Source of the DNA: VGBK01 sp964354255 | GTDB lineage: Bacteria > Actinomycetota > Acidimicrobiia > Spongiisociales > UBA11373 | Direction of reading: 5' to 3' | DNA length: 64,000 bases | NCBI GenBank assembly: GCA_964354255.1 | Contig: CAYGYX010000001.1 | Span: 38,803-102,802 of the forward strand | Part shown: one piece after another, positions 52,073-60,968 of the stretch | Layout of the letters: every line of letters begins with the position of its first letter | Position numbering within the stretch: position 1 is the stretch's first letter | Notes under the pieces: model-generated | Seen by the model: the letters and a program-made list of their open reading frames with translations, nothing else | What the model was told of the DNA's origin: nothing | Database searches by the model: none | Translations under genes and position numbers: made by a program

Positions 52073-53067
52073 CGGTTCAGCCTGGGGTCGAGGGCGTCGC
52101 GCAGGCCATCGCCGAGGAGGTTGAAGGAGAGGACGTTCCACATGATGGCCAGGCCGGGGAAGAAGACCAGGTGGGGGGCGGTGAAGACCTGGTTCCGCTC
52201 GGCTGCCAGCATCGATCCCCACTCGGCGGTGGGGGGCCGCACGCCCAGGCCCAGGAAGGAGAGGGCGGCGATCTCGAGCACGGCGGTGGCGACACCCAGG
52301 GTGGCCTGCACCACCAGGGGGGTTAGGGAGTTGGGGAGGATCCGGTTCCAGATGATGCGGGCGGTGGAGACGCCGAGGGCGCGGTCGGCGGCCACGTAGT
52401 CGTTCTCTCGCACGGTGAGCACCGCCGAGCGCACGACGCGGGCGTAGGCGGGGATGGTGACGACCGAGATGGCCAGCATGGCGTTGATCAGGCCCTGGCC
52501 CAGCACGGTGATGATGGCGATGGCCAAGAGCAGTGAGGGGAAGGCCAGCAGGACGTCCATGACGCGCATGATCAGGTTGTCGACGCGGCCCCCGAAGAAG
52601 CCGGCGATCAGGCCCAGGAGGGTGCCGACGGCCACTGCTCCGGCCACCGACCCGACGCCGGCGATGAGGGAGACCCGGGACCCGTAGATCAGGCGACTGA
52701 ACTCGTCCCGCCCGTTGCCGTCGATGCCGAGGATGTGCTGCGGCTTGGACTCGTCGCACCCGAAGAGGTGGATGCAGGGCGGATCACGCGGTGTGATGTC
52801 CTCCTTTCCGAGGAGGACATCAGTGGGCTGGTAGGGGGCGATGAGGGGGGCGAACACGGCGATGAGCACGAGGATGCTCAACATCACCAGGCCGATGAGG
52901 GCCGAGCGCTTGTGGATCAACTCCCGGAAGGCGGTGGCCCACAGGCCGCGGGTTTCGGGGATACGGGTGGTCTCGCCGCGCAGGTCGGCGGCCTCGGGGG
53001 CGACGCCGGCCGGCAGTGGTCCCTCGGGATGGAGGGGGTCGGGCACGAGGCCGCCGAGGCCGGTCAC
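52069..53067 (-). CDS. oppC: Oligopeptide-type ABC transporter permease OppC
   Basis: The 332-residue permease has an N-terminal cytoplasmic extension, a first membrane helix (about 56-78), a periplasmic segment with GIDGNGRDEFSRLIYGSRVSL (family GTDxxGRDVLSRLIYGARxSL) and the BPD_transp_1 core with RVMDVLLAFPSLLLAIAI and the EAA loop ADRALGVSTARIIWNRILPNSLTPLVV. It pairs with OppB. GTG at 53067 overlaps the oppB stop. Confidence 0.95.
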   Translation of the reverse strand: MTGLGGLVPDPLHPEGPLPAGVAPEAADLRGETTRIPETRGLWATAFRELIHKRSALIGLVMLSILVLIAVFAPLIAPYQPTDVLLGKEDITPRDPPCIHLFGCDESKPQHILGIDGNGRDEFSRLIYGSRVSLIAGVGSVAGAVAVGTLLGLIAGFFGGRVDNLIMRVMDVLLAFPSLLLAIAIITVLGQGLINAMLAISVVTIPAYARVVRSAVLTVRENDYVAADRALGVSTARIIWNRILPNSLTPLVVQATLGVATAVLEIAALSFLGLGVRPPTAEWGSMLAAERNQVFTAPHLVFFPGLAIMWNVLSFNLLGDGLRDALDPRLNR

Positions 53068-54125
53068 GTGATCCGCACCTTCGGGTTCAGGTAGGTGTAG
53101 AGGATGTCCACCACCATGTTGACCAGGACGAAGCCCACCGCCACCACCAGGGTGAAGCCCTGCACGACCGCGTAGTCACGGGAGGTGATGGCGTCGTAGA
53201 GGCTCTTCCCCACGCCGGAGAGGCCGAAGATCGTCTCGGTGAGGATTGCCCCGCCCATCAGCGTGCCCAGGGAGAGCCCGATCACCGTGACCACCGGCAT
53301 CAAGGCGTTGCGCAGGGCGTGGCGGATGACCACCCGCTTCTCGGGGAGCCCCTTGGCCCGGGCGGTGCGCACGTAGTCGAGGCTGAGCACGTCGAGTAGC
53401 GAGGAGCGGGTCATGCGGGCGATCACCGCCATAGGGATGGTGCCCAGAGCCAGCGCTGGCAGGATGAGGTGGCCGGCGGCGCTGCGGAAGGCCGTCCAGT
53501 TGCCGCTGAGGACGGCGTTGGCCACGTTCATGTTGGAGATGAAGTCGAAGATGCCCCAGGCGGGCAGCCCCCACGATTCGTAGAAGGGAGCGGGGATCAG
53601 GCCGGCGTCGAGCGACCCCGACGGCGGCAGTGATAAGAAGGTGCCCCCCAGGACGACGGCAAAGAGGTACTGGAGCATGAGGCCGAGCCAGAAGACCGGC
53701 ATCGAGACCCCGATGTTGGCCCCCACCATGGTGGCCACGTCGGCGGCCGAGTTGTGCTTGTAGCCGGAGATGATCCCAAAGGGGACCCCGACCAGCACCG
53801 CCACCGTCAGCGCTGACATCGACAGCTCGATGGTGATCGGGAGGCGCTCCAACAACATGGTGGTCACCGGCCGGCCGAAGCGGAACGACTCGCCCAGGTT
53901 GCCGGTGAAGACGTCCTTGAGGTAGATCCAGAACTGGACCCAGATGGGGTCGTTGAGTCCCTTGCGCTCCAGGAAGGCGTCGCAGATCTGGTCGGTGGCT
54001 CGCTCACCGAGCACCGCCCGGCACGGGTCACCCGGGATCACCCTCGCCAGCAGGAAGGTCACGAAGAGGATGCCCAAGAGCACCGGGATCGAATAGAGCA
54101 GGCGGCGGGCTACGAAGCGGGCCAT
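53064..54125 (-). CDS. oppB: Oligopeptide-type ABC transporter permease OppB
   Basis: The 353-residue permease has the N-terminal helix of the family (LYSIPVLLGILFVTFLLARVIPGDP), LGESFRFGRPVTTMLLERLPITIELS and the core with the EAA loop YVRTARAKGLPEKRVVIRHALRNALMPVVTVIGLSLGTLMGGAILTE. A loop of about 45 residues (about 168-210) is longer than in typical OppB. The start ATG at 54125 is 81 bases after the oppA stop, with a strong hairpin between. Confidence 0.95.
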   Translation of the reverse strand: MARFVARRLLYSIPVLLGILFVTFLLARVIPGDPCRAVLGERATDQICDAFLERKGLNDPIWVQFWIYLKDVFTGNLGESFRFGRPVTTMLLERLPITIELSMSALTVAVLVGVPFGIISGYKHNSAADVATMVGANIGVSMPVFWLGLMLQYLFAVVLGGTFLSLPPSGSLDAGLIPAPFYESWGLPAWGIFDFISNMNVANAVLSGNWTAFRSAAGHLILPALALGTIPMAVIARMTRSSLLDVLSLDYVRTARAKGLPEKRVVIRHALRNALMPVVTVIGLSLGTLMGGAILTETIFGLSGVGKSLYDAITSRDYAVVQGFTLVVAVGFVLVNMVVDILYTYLNPKVRIT

Positions 54126-54152
54126 TGGGGTGCCAATCTAATGCGGGAAGGG

Positions 54153-54182
54153 GTGGGGGGCGCCCTCCGGGGCGCCCCCCAC
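54153..54182 (-). terminator. Strong hairpin between oppA and oppB
   Basis: A perfect 12-base stem (GTGGGGGGCGCC paired with GGCGCCCCCCAC) with a six-base loop lies 24-53 bases after the oppA stop. There is no U-tract. It may act as partial terminator or 3'-end protector, giving more oppA message than permease message, as binding proteins are needed in excess. Confidence 0.7.
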
Positions 54183-54205
54183 TGGTTGTGGTTCGGTGCG
54201 GCCGC

Positions 54206-55888
54206 TTACCCCTCGGCGGGCGGGGCGTTCAGGAACTGCCCGAACAGGCCCGGGAAGTAGGTGAAGCTGCCGTCACGGCCGACGTGGAGCGGGCTGGCCG
54301 CGTCCCACTGCACGTAGTAGGACATGACCACGTCGTTGGCATCGAGGGTGCTGCCGTCGTGGAACAGCACGCCTTCCCGTAGAGCGCAGGTCCACACGGT
54401 CAGGTCCTCGTTGGGGTCGCAGGCGGTGGCCAGGCCCGGCTCCACGGTCGTGCCGCCGACCTCGAAGGAGAGCAGCGACTCCATCATCTGCTCGCAGGCC
54501 CGGAGGCTCTCGCCGTCGGACTCGTCGGCGCAGTAGAGGCCGATGGGCTCGGCGTTCTGCATCCAGACGAAGGTATCCCGGCCGCCCGGGTCCACCACGG
54601 CGAAGTACTCGTTGCCCAGCGGGCTGGCGTGAGCCCCGGTGACGTCGGCCCTGTAGGCCAGGCCGGAGCCGCCGTAGGCCACCGGGATCATGGGCACGTG
54701 CTCCTTGATCAGGTCGGTCACCTGGGCGTAGAGCACGTTGCGCTCCGCCTGGTCGGACAGGGCCGCCGCCTCGGTGAGGAGAGCAGCGATGTCCTCGTAG
54801 ATGGTGCCGAACTGGTCGGAGGCGCCGGCCCCGAAGTGGTAGTCGAAGAAGTTCGTCGCATCCGGGTAGTCGGCGTTCCAGCCCAGCAGGTGGAGGCCGT
54901 CGAGTTCCCCGGAGTCGGCGGCGTCGATGAAGGCGCCCGACTCCATCACGTTGATGGTGACGTTGACGCCGATCTCGGCCAGCTGCGCCTGGATGTCCAC
55001 GGCCACGACGGCGGGCTGGGGCAGGTAGGCGCGCACCACGTCGCGGTACCAGAGGTTGATGTCGAGCCCGTCGGCGTATCCGGCCTCGGCCAGCAAGGCC
55101 ATGGCCGCCTCGGGGTCGTACTCGTACCAGGTTGCTCCCTCGACGTAGCCGGGGATGAAGGAGGGCAGGAACTGCTCCGCGACCAGCGATCCGCCGGGGT
55201 AGAAGTTGTCCACGATCCGCTGCTTGTCGATGGCCATGGCGATCGCCTGGCGGACCTGCTCGTTGTCGAACGGCGGGTAGGTGTTGTTCATCCCGACGTA
55301 GAAGATGTTGAAGCCCGGGCGTTCGATCAACTGCAAGTCCGCATCGGCGGCCACGGTGGCGAAGTCGTCGGTGCCGACGTTGTCGATCCCATCGATGGTG
55401 CCGGCCTGCAGCTCCACGAGCCGCTGGGCCGCTTCCGCGCTCCAGCGGAAGACGATGGTATCGGCGATGCCGGGGGTGCCCCAGTAGTCAGGGTTCCTGG
55501 TCATGATCAGCTGGTTGCCGCGGTCCCACTGCTCGAGCATGTAAGGGCCGGTGCCGATCGGGTTGCTGACCAGCGCGTCGCCGCCGCCGCCCGTCTCCTC
55601 GAGGTACTCGGCGGATTGGATCCCGAAGGCGGAGAAAGCCACCTTCGAGGGGAAGGCCACATCCGGGGAGCACAGCTCGAAGCGCACGGTCAGGGCGTCG
55701 ACCGCCTCGATCGTCTTGAACTCGCCGCCGTACTCGCAGTCCGGCGCCGAGTAGGACAGGGCCTCAAAAGGCGCTGCCGTGGTGGTAGGTGCCCCCGTCG
55801 TCGTGGTGGTCTCGCCCTCGTCGTCGCCGCAGGCGGCGACCAGCAGGGCGAGCACGGCGAGGAGAGCGAGGAATCTCAGTTTTCTCAT
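54206..55888 (-). CDS. oppA: Circularly permuted oligopeptide-binding lipoprotein (SBP_bac_5 family)
   Basis: The 560-residue lipoprotein (signal ends LVAACG; Cys20; then a Thr-rich linker) feeds the Opp permease. Residues about 40-436 contain the family middle and C-terminal parts in normal order: VRFELCSPDVAFPSKVAFSAF, NPIGTGPYMLEQW, NPDYWG, FDNEQVRQAIAMAIDKQRIVDN, LLGWNADYPDATNFFDYHF and MIPVAYGGSGLAYRADVTG, where the family normally ends. Residues 437-560 then contain what is normally the N-terminus: MQNAEPIGLYCAD, ACEQMMESLLSFE, PGLATACDPNEDLTVWTCALREGVLFHDGSTLDANDVVMSY. The order is thus circularly permuted. Six cysteines could form disulfides. The ATG follows GAGGGAAACGAC. Confidence 0.88.
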   Translation of the reverse strand: MRKLRFLALLAVLALLVAACGDDEGETTTTTGAPTTTAAPFEALSYSAPDCEYGGEFKTIEAVDALTVRFELCSPDVAFPSKVAFSAFGIQSAEYLEETGGGGDALVSNPIGTGPYMLEQWDRGNQLIMTRNPDYWGTPGIADTIVFRWSAEAAQRLVELQAGTIDGIDNVGTDDFATVAADADLQLIERPGFNIFYVGMNNTYPPFDNEQVRQAIAMAIDKQRIVDNFYPGGSLVAEQFLPSFIPGYVEGATWYEYDPEAAMALLAEAGYADGLDINLWYRDVVRAYLPQPAVVAVDIQAQLAEIGVNVTINVMESGAFIDAADSGELDGLHLLGWNADYPDATNFFDYHFGAGASDQFGTIYEDIAALLTEAAALSDQAERNVLYAQVTDLIKEHVPMIPVAYGGSGLAYRADVTGAHASPLGNEYFAVVDPGGRDTFVWMQNAEPIGLYCADESDGESLRACEQMMESLLSFEVGGTTVEPGLATACDPNEDLTVWTCALREGVLFHDGSTLDANDVVMSYYVQWDAASPLHVGRDGSFTYFPGLFGQFLNAPPAEG

Positions 55889-55915
55889 GTCGTTTCCCTC
55901 GTTCAGCCGATATGT

Positions 55916-55942
55916 CTATCCCGACCGGTGAGATCGGGATAG
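55916..55942 (-). promoter_or_regulatory. Perfect inverted repeat in the oppA promoter or leader
   Basis: CTATCCCGA (55916-55924) and TCGGGATAG (55934-55942) are exact inverted repeats around nine bases, ending 28 bases before the oppA start. A possible -10 (TAGGCT on the minus strand, 55947-55952) would start the message at the edge of the repeat, so it may be a repressor site or a 5'-terminal RNA hairpin. Confidence 0.5.
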
Positions 55943-56022
55943 GAGAAGCCTAGTCGCGGCCGGCCTGTCGGTGCGGCGGCGACCCGCGGAACCGACAGAA
56001 CACGAAGCCCGACAAGGGCTTC

Positions 56023-56523
56023 TCAGGTGGTGTCGAACGCGGGGTGGTAGCGGACCTCCCCGGAGAGGCCGGCGGCGGCCCCGGCCCGCACCTCGAGTGC
56101 CTGGAAGGCCTCGCCGGCGTCCCGGTAGTGGAGGCCGAAGCGTTCGGCGGGGGCGAAGCCGAAGCGGCCGTAGTAACCGGGGTAGCCGAGCACCACCACC
56201 AGGCCTTCGTCCCGTACCCGGCAGTGCTGCAGGAAGGCATCTACCAGCAGGGCGCCGATGCCCCGCCCCTGGTAGTCAGGGTCCACCGCCAGCGGTCCCA
56301 GGGCCACGGCCGCCCGTTCCACGCCGCCGGCGGCCACCGGGGAGAGAGCCACGTGGCCGACCACCCGGTCGCGTACTAGGGCAACCAGGGAGGCCAGCAG
56401 CGCTCCCTGGCCGCGCAGGGACTCCACCACCGCGGCCTCGACGGTGCCTCCGAAGGCGCGGATGTGCACCTCCGAGATGGCCTCGTCGTCGTTCGGCTCC
56501 TCGGCCCGGATCATCACCTTCAC
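56023..56523 (-). CDS. GNAT family N-acetyltransferase (YhbS-like)
   Basis: The 166-residue protein has the GNAT fold in one domain: MIRAEEPNDDEAISEVHIRAFGG, VGHVALSPVAAG, ALGPLAVDPDYQGRGIGALLVDAFL (acetyl-CoA loop QGRGIG) and VVLGYPGYYGRFGFAPAERFGL, the YhbS-type GxxxYYxRFGF ending. Substrate is unknown. The GTG start at 56523 is preceded by GAGGGCC-like sequence of low quality. It lies 134 bases upstream of the oppA start on the same strand and has its own upstream region. Confidence 0.85.
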   Translation of the reverse strand: MKVMIRAEEPNDDEAISEVHIRAFGGTVEAAVVESLRGQGALLASLVALVRDRVVGHVALSPVAAGGVERAAVALGPLAVDPDYQGRGIGALLVDAFLQHCRVRDEGLVVVLGYPGYYGRFGFAPAERFGLHYRDAGEAFQALEVRAGAAAGLSGEVRYHPAFDTT

Positions 56524-56633
56524 GGCGGCCCTCTGTGTTTGGTGTGTGGCGACCAGCCTACGGCAGCGGCGGGCCTGCTCCTACTTCGAGGGGCAGGAAC
56601 TGCTGTGGCCTGGGGAGCTTGGCCCAAAGCAAC

Positions 56634-56661
56634 GGGCGGCGGAGCCTTTGTTCCGCCGCCC
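56634..56661 (-). terminator. Terminator hairpin after fadA
   Basis: GGGCGGCGGA (56634-56643) and TCCGCCGCCC (56652-56661) form a perfect 10-base stem with an eight-base loop, 23 bases beyond the fadA stop at 56684. On the minus strand it is followed by GTTGCTTTGGG. The rest of the gap to 56523 holds no gene. Confidence 0.75.
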
Positions 56662-56683
56662 GAGCTCGTCGTTTGGATTGCCG

Positions 56684-57838
56684 TTACTTCGCCCGACGGA
56701 AGATGGCCGCCGCCCCCATGCCGCCGCCGATGCACATGCTGACGATGCCGTATTCGACCTCGCGGCGCTTCATCTCGTGCAGCAGGGTGGCGGTGAGCTT
56801 GGCGCCGGTGCACCCCAGGGGGTGGCCCAGGGCGATTGCCCCGCCGTTGACGTTGACCTTGGCCGGGTCCAGCCCCAGTGTCCGCACGCAGTAGAGGGCC
56901 TGGCTGGCGAAGGCCTCGTTCAACTCGATCAGGCCGATGTCCTCGACCTTGAGGCCTGCCTTGGCGAGGGCCTTGGGGATGGCCACCGAGGGCCCGATGC
57001 CCATCTCGTCGGGGTGCACCCCGGCCAACTGGAAGGTGACCAGCTCCGCGAGCGGAGCCAAGCCCAGCTCGTCGGCCTTGGCCTTGGTCATCAGCAGTTC
57101 CACCGCCGCCCCGTCGGAGGTCTGCGAGGAGTTGCCGGCGGTGGACACACCGTCCACTTTGAAGGCCGGGCGCAGTTTGGCCATCGCCTCCAGGGTGCTG
57201 TCGCGCGGCCCGTCGTCGGTGTCGAAGACGAGCTCCTTGCCGTCCAGCTTGGTGGCAATGGGGATGATCTCGTCCTGGAAGCGCCCCTCCTTGATGGCGG
57301 CCAGCGCCCGCCGGTTCGACTCCAGGCCGAAGGCATCCTGGTCGGCACGGCTGATCCCGTAGCGGCTGGAGACATTCTCACTGGTGACGCCCATCGACTC
57401 GTAGGCGCTGGGGAAGTTGTCCGCCAGCCAGGGGTTGGGGGCGGGCTTGCCGCCGCCCATGGGGACTGTGGTCATCGACTCGACGCCGCCGGTAAGGACG
57501 ATGTCCGACCAGCCGGCCACGATCTCCCCGGCCCCGGTGGCCAGGGTCTGCAGCCCCGACGAGCAGAACCGGTTGATCGTCATGCCCGGCACTGTGATCG
57601 GGATGCCGGCCCGCAGCAGAGCGAGCCGGGCCACGTTCATGCCCTGCTCGGCCTCCGGGAAGGCGCAGCCGATGACCACGTCGTCGATGGCGGCGGGATC
57701 CAGCTCGGGGACCCGCTCCATCAGGCCCTTGATGAGCTGGGCGAGCAGCTCATCGGGCCGGGTGTGCCGCAAGGTGCCTCGACCCGAACGGCCCACCGCA
57801 GTGCGGTAGGCGTGGGTTACGACGACTCCTGTGCTCAT
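56684..57838 (-). CDS. fadA: Acetyl-CoA acyltransferase (3-ketoacyl-CoA thiolase)
   Basis: The 384-residue thiolase performs the last step of fatty-acid beta-oxidation, splitting 3-ketoacyl-CoA with CoA. Family signs are RTAVGRSGRGTLRHTRPDEL, the active Cys in TINRFCSSGLQTLA, GGVESMTTVPMGG, the NEAFA motif, GGAIALGHPLGCTGAK (active His) and CIGGGMGAAAIF (second active Cys). ATG at 57838 follows AGCAGAGGAGA. It is 22 bases after fadB on the same strand, so the two subunits are co-transcribed. Confidence 0.96.
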   Translation of the reverse strand: MSTGVVVTHAYRTAVGRSGRGTLRHTRPDELLAQLIKGLMERVPELDPAAIDDVVIGCAFPEAEQGMNVARLALLRAGIPITVPGMTINRFCSSGLQTLATGAGEIVAGWSDIVLTGGVESMTTVPMGGGKPAPNPWLADNFPSAYESMGVTSENVSSRYGISRADQDAFGLESNRRALAAIKEGRFQDEIIPIATKLDGKELVFDTDDGPRDSTLEAMAKLRPAFKVDGVSTAGNSSQTSDGAAVELLMTKAKADELGLAPLAELVTFQLAGVHPDEMGIGPSVAIPKALAKAGLKVEDIGLIELNEAFASQALYCVRTLGLDPAKVNVNGGAIALGHPLGCTGAKLTATLLHEMKRREVEYGIVSMCIGGGMGAAAIFRRAK

Positions 57839-57860
57839 TCTCCTCTGCTCCTTTCGCCCG

Positions 57861-60269
57861 CTAGTTCCGCAACGGCTTGCCCTTTTCCAGCATGTGCAGG
57901 ATGCGGGCGATGGTCTTCTCTTCACCGCAGAGGCTCAGGAATGCCTCCCGTTCCAGGTCGAGCAGGTACTGCTCGGTCACTTCCGTGCCGGCGGGCACGT
58001 CCCCGCCGCAGATCACGTAGGCGAGCTTGCGGCCGAGGAACGCGTCGTACTCCGACAGGTAGCCGCCTCCCAGCATCCCGTGGATGCCAATCTTGAGGGC
58101 GGCGATGCCACCCCCGCCCGGCACCGGCACCTTCCGGGCCAGCGGCGGCCGGTAGCCCATGGCGACCAGGGCGAGCACGTCGGCCTTGGCGTCGGCCAGC
58201 AGGGAGTCCGGGTTCAGGCAGATCCGGTCGGTCGGCTTGAGGAAGCCGAGTTGACGGGCTTCCTCGGCGCTGGTGGACACCTTGGCCGTGCCGATGATGG
58301 TGAAGACCTTCTCCATGAAGGGGAAGAGCTCCGCTTTGACCCCGTGCGGGATGCTGCCGTAGTGGCGCACCGCCAGCTCCTTGCAGCCGCCGCTGGCGGG
58401 GATGAGGCCCACCCCGAGCTCCACCAGGCCGATGTACGACTCGGCCAGCGCTCGTACCGAGGCGCCGTGCATGACGCACTCTGCCCCGCCGCCCAGGGCC
58501 ATGCCCCGGGGAGCGACCACGACGGGCCCGGAGCAGTACTTCATCTTCATGTAGGCGTCCTGCATGGTCTTGACGGCCTGCTCGATGGGCTCGAACTGCT
58601 TGTTCATGGCGAACATGCCGACCAGGCCGACATTGGCGCCCACCGAGAAGTTGGTGGCCTCGCTACCGATCACCAGGCCGGCCAGCTCGCCGGAGTCCAC
58701 CCGGTCACAGGACGAGTCGATTATCTCGACGATCGAGGGGTCGAGGGCGTTCATCTTGGTGTGGAACTCGACGAGGCCGATCCCGTCGCCCATGTCGTAG
58801 AGGGTGGCGCCGTCGTTCTGGGCGATGACCGCCTTGCGCTCCGTCAGGCCGCTGATGAAGATGAGCTTGGGGTCGACCGGCACCGGCACGTAGGCCTGCT
58901 TGGTGACGTCCCAGTAGTGCTGGGCGCCTTTGCGCTTGACGTACCAGGAGCCCTTTCCCTTGGCGAGGAGAGTCTCCACGACCGGCGGCACCGGCATGCC
59001 CTCTTCCTTCATGCGCTGCACCGAGCGCTCGACGCCCATGGCGTCCCAGGACTCGAAGGGGCCCAGCTCCCAGTTGTAGCCCCAGCGCATGGCGCGATCG
59101 ACGTTGACGATGTCGTCGGCGATCTCGCCGAGCAGTTGGGCGGAGTAGATGGCGGTCTCGGCCGTCACCTTCCAGGCGAGCTGGCCGTGGTTGTCGTCGA
59201 AGTAGACCATCTCGCGGAGCTTGTCGCCGACGGCGTCGTGCTTGCGGGCGGCGCCGATGGAGGCCAGCCTCGCCTCGGGCTGGTCGACGTACTCCAGGGT
59301 GGCCGGGTCGATCACCTGGATCTTGCTCCCGCCGGCTTCTCGCACCTTCTTGAAGAAGCCGGCCCCGGTCTTGGCGCCGAGGAGGCCCTTGGTCACCATC
59401 TGCCGCATGTAGTCGGGGACCTGGAAGCGGCTCAGCCAGGGGTCGTTGGGGCAGCCCTCGGCGATGGTGGTGATCACGTGGGCCATGGTGTCGAGGCCGA
59501 CGAGGTCGGCGGTGCGGAACACCGCCGACGACGGCCGCCCCATGGCTGGCCCGAACACCTTGTCGGCGTCGGCTACGCCGATTCCCAGCTCCCGCATCCA
59601 GTGGATCACCGCAGTGGAGCCAAAGACCCCGATGCGGTTGGCTACGAAGTTGGGGGTGTCCTTGCCGTAGACGATGCCCTTGCCGAGCACCTTCTCCCCG
59701 AAGCGGGCCATCTCGGCGAATAGCTCCGGGTCGGTGTCCACGCAGGGGATCAGCTCGAGCAGGCGCATGTAGCGAACCGGGTTGAAGAAGTGGGTCACCA
59801 GGAAGTGGCGCCGGAAGTCCTCACTCCGGCCCTCCGCCATGGCCGCCGCCGAGAGCCCCGAGGTGTTCGAGGAGACGATGCTCCCCGGTTTGCGGTACTT
59901 CTCCACGTCGGCGAAGACCCGCTGCTTGATGTCGATGCGCTCGACGACCACCTCGACGATCCAGTCGCATTCCCGGATGCGCTCCATGTCGTCCAGGTAG
60001 TTGCAGGCGGTGACCAGGGGCGCCAGGTCGGTCCGGTACAGCAGCGCCGGGCTCGCCTTGATCATGGCCGCCACGCCGGCGTCGGCGATGCGGTTGCGCA
60101 CCGCTCGGCTCTCCAGCGTGAGGCCCTTCTTCTTCTCGTCCTCGGTCAGGTCGCCGGGGGCGATGTCGAAGAGGTACGACGGGATGCCGGCGTTGGCCAG
60201 GTGGGCGGCGATGCCCTGCCCCATCACCCCGGCCCCCAGTACGGCTACCCGCTTGATTCGGATGCCCAT
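57861..60269 (-). CDS. fadB: 3-hydroxyacyl-CoA dehydrogenase / enoyl-CoA hydratase
   Basis: The 802-residue bifunctional enzyme has the dehydrogenase first (NAD motif VAVLGAGVMGQGIAAHLANAG, then IKQRVFADVEKYRKPGSIVSSNTSGLS, LVTHFFNPVRYMRLLELIP, KDTPNFVANRIG) and the enoyl-CoA hydratase domain in the C-terminal half (GLVEFHTKMNALDPSI, LVIGSEATNFSVGANVG, GMALGGGAECVMHGASV), the order seen in FadN-like proteins rather than Escherichia FadB. It catalyses hydration and oxidation of enoyl-CoA in beta-oxidation. ATG at 60269 gives the family start. Confidence 0.95.
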   Translation of the reverse strand: MGIRIKRVAVLGAGVMGQGIAAHLANAGIPSYLFDIAPGDLTEDEKKKGLTLESRAVRNRIADAGVAAMIKASPALLYRTDLAPLVTACNYLDDMERIRECDWIVEVVVERIDIKQRVFADVEKYRKPGSIVSSNTSGLSAAAMAEGRSEDFRRHFLVTHFFNPVRYMRLLELIPCVDTDPELFAEMARFGEKVLGKGIVYGKDTPNFVANRIGVFGSTAVIHWMRELGIGVADADKVFGPAMGRPSSAVFRTADLVGLDTMAHVITTIAEGCPNDPWLSRFQVPDYMRQMVTKGLLGAKTGAGFFKKVREAGGSKIQVIDPATLEYVDQPEARLASIGAARKHDAVGDKLREMVYFDDNHGQLAWKVTAETAIYSAQLLGEIADDIVNVDRAMRWGYNWELGPFESWDAMGVERSVQRMKEEGMPVPPVVETLLAKGKGSWYVKRKGAQHYWDVTKQAYVPVPVDPKLIFISGLTERKAVIAQNDGATLYDMGDGIGLVEFHTKMNALDPSIVEIIDSSCDRVDSGELAGLVIGSEATNFSVGANVGLVGMFAMNKQFEPIEQAVKTMQDAYMKMKYCSGPVVVAPRGMALGGGAECVMHGASVRALAESYIGLVELGVGLIPASGGCKELAVRHYGSIPHGVKAELFPFMEKVFTIIGTAKVSTSAEEARQLGFLKPTDRICLNPDSLLADAKADVLALVAMGYRPPLARKVPVPGGGGIAALKIGIHGMLGGGYLSEYDAFLGRKLAYVICGGDVPAGTEVTEQYLLDLEREAFLSLCGEEKTIARILHMLEKGKPLRN

Positions 60270-60467
60270 GAACCCTCCTCGCTCAAGGGTGTGCCGGCGC
60301 GTGCGCCGGATGCACTGTCGGGGTCTCCCGGCGGGTCGGGGCGCTAACCAAAGGGGCCATCGGGGAGGCTCCGCCGGCCGAGGACTTTTACTATCCGCTC
60401 AAAATTGTAGATCACCGGAGGAGGGGGCGCGTGCGCACCGGGGAAGTTGTTTCGCGGATGCGGCCCC

Positions 60468-60968
60468 TCAGCCTTCCTTGAGGACCTTGCGGGCGATGAT
60501 GCGGGCCCACCACATGAAGCCGGCCAGAGCCACCGACCCGAGGGAGATCAGCCAGGTGAACCAGCCGTCGGTGGGGACGTCGTCGACGATGCCGTTAAGG
60601 ACGGTGGCGACGGCCACCAGGGTCGCCTCCAAAGTGAGCACGGTCACCAGGGTGCTCTGCCGGGCGGGTCTGCGCATCACGAGCAGGGCGGCGACCGCCA
60701 GCGCCGCCAGGGCCGCGCCGGCAAAGCGGGTGGAGGCGTAGGCGTTGCTCACCGCCTCCCCTTCGGCCCCCCCGATGGACACCCACAGGGCGCGAGGGAA
60801 GGACAGCATGAGCAGTCCGGTGAGGCCGTTGAGGGCGGCGTAGGCGAGCAGGGCCGTGCCCAGGGTGGTCTGCGGGGTCATCCCCTCCTTGGGCCGACGC
60901 GCCGCAGTGGCGTCGCGAGGGGCGGCAGGCGTCTCGGCGGGCCTGGGCTCTTCCTGCGGGTCGGGCAC
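60468..60968 (-). CDS. Four-helix membrane protein of unknown function
   Basis: No family was recognised. The 166-residue protein has a Pro/Arg-rich cytoplasmic start of about 30 residues and membrane helices at about 36-58, 77-97, 105-125 and 134-155 (FTWLISLGSVALAGFMWWAR). The GTG at 60968 is preceded by GAAAGGAGCAGG, a good ribosome-binding site. It lies 198 bases upstream of fadB in the same direction; the gap between holds no gene. A role in fatty-acid use is not implied. Confidence 0.7.
   Translation of the reverse strand: MPDPQEEPRPAETPAAPRDATAARRPKEGMTPQTTLGTALLAYAALNGLTGLLMLSFPRALWVSIGGAEGEAVSNAYASTRFAGAALAALAVAALLVMRRPARQSTLVTVLTLEATLVAVATVLNGIVDDVPTDGWFTWLISLGSVALAGFMWWARIIARKVLKEG

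Noticed and set aside
57831..59723. Long plus-strand open frame opposite fadB
   Set aside because: Antisense shadow of a clearly identified enzyme; no start context or known motifs.
60270..60467. FadR-type operator upstream of fadB
   Set aside because: The AT-richer segment near 60388-60412 shows no convincing palindrome or known consensus.
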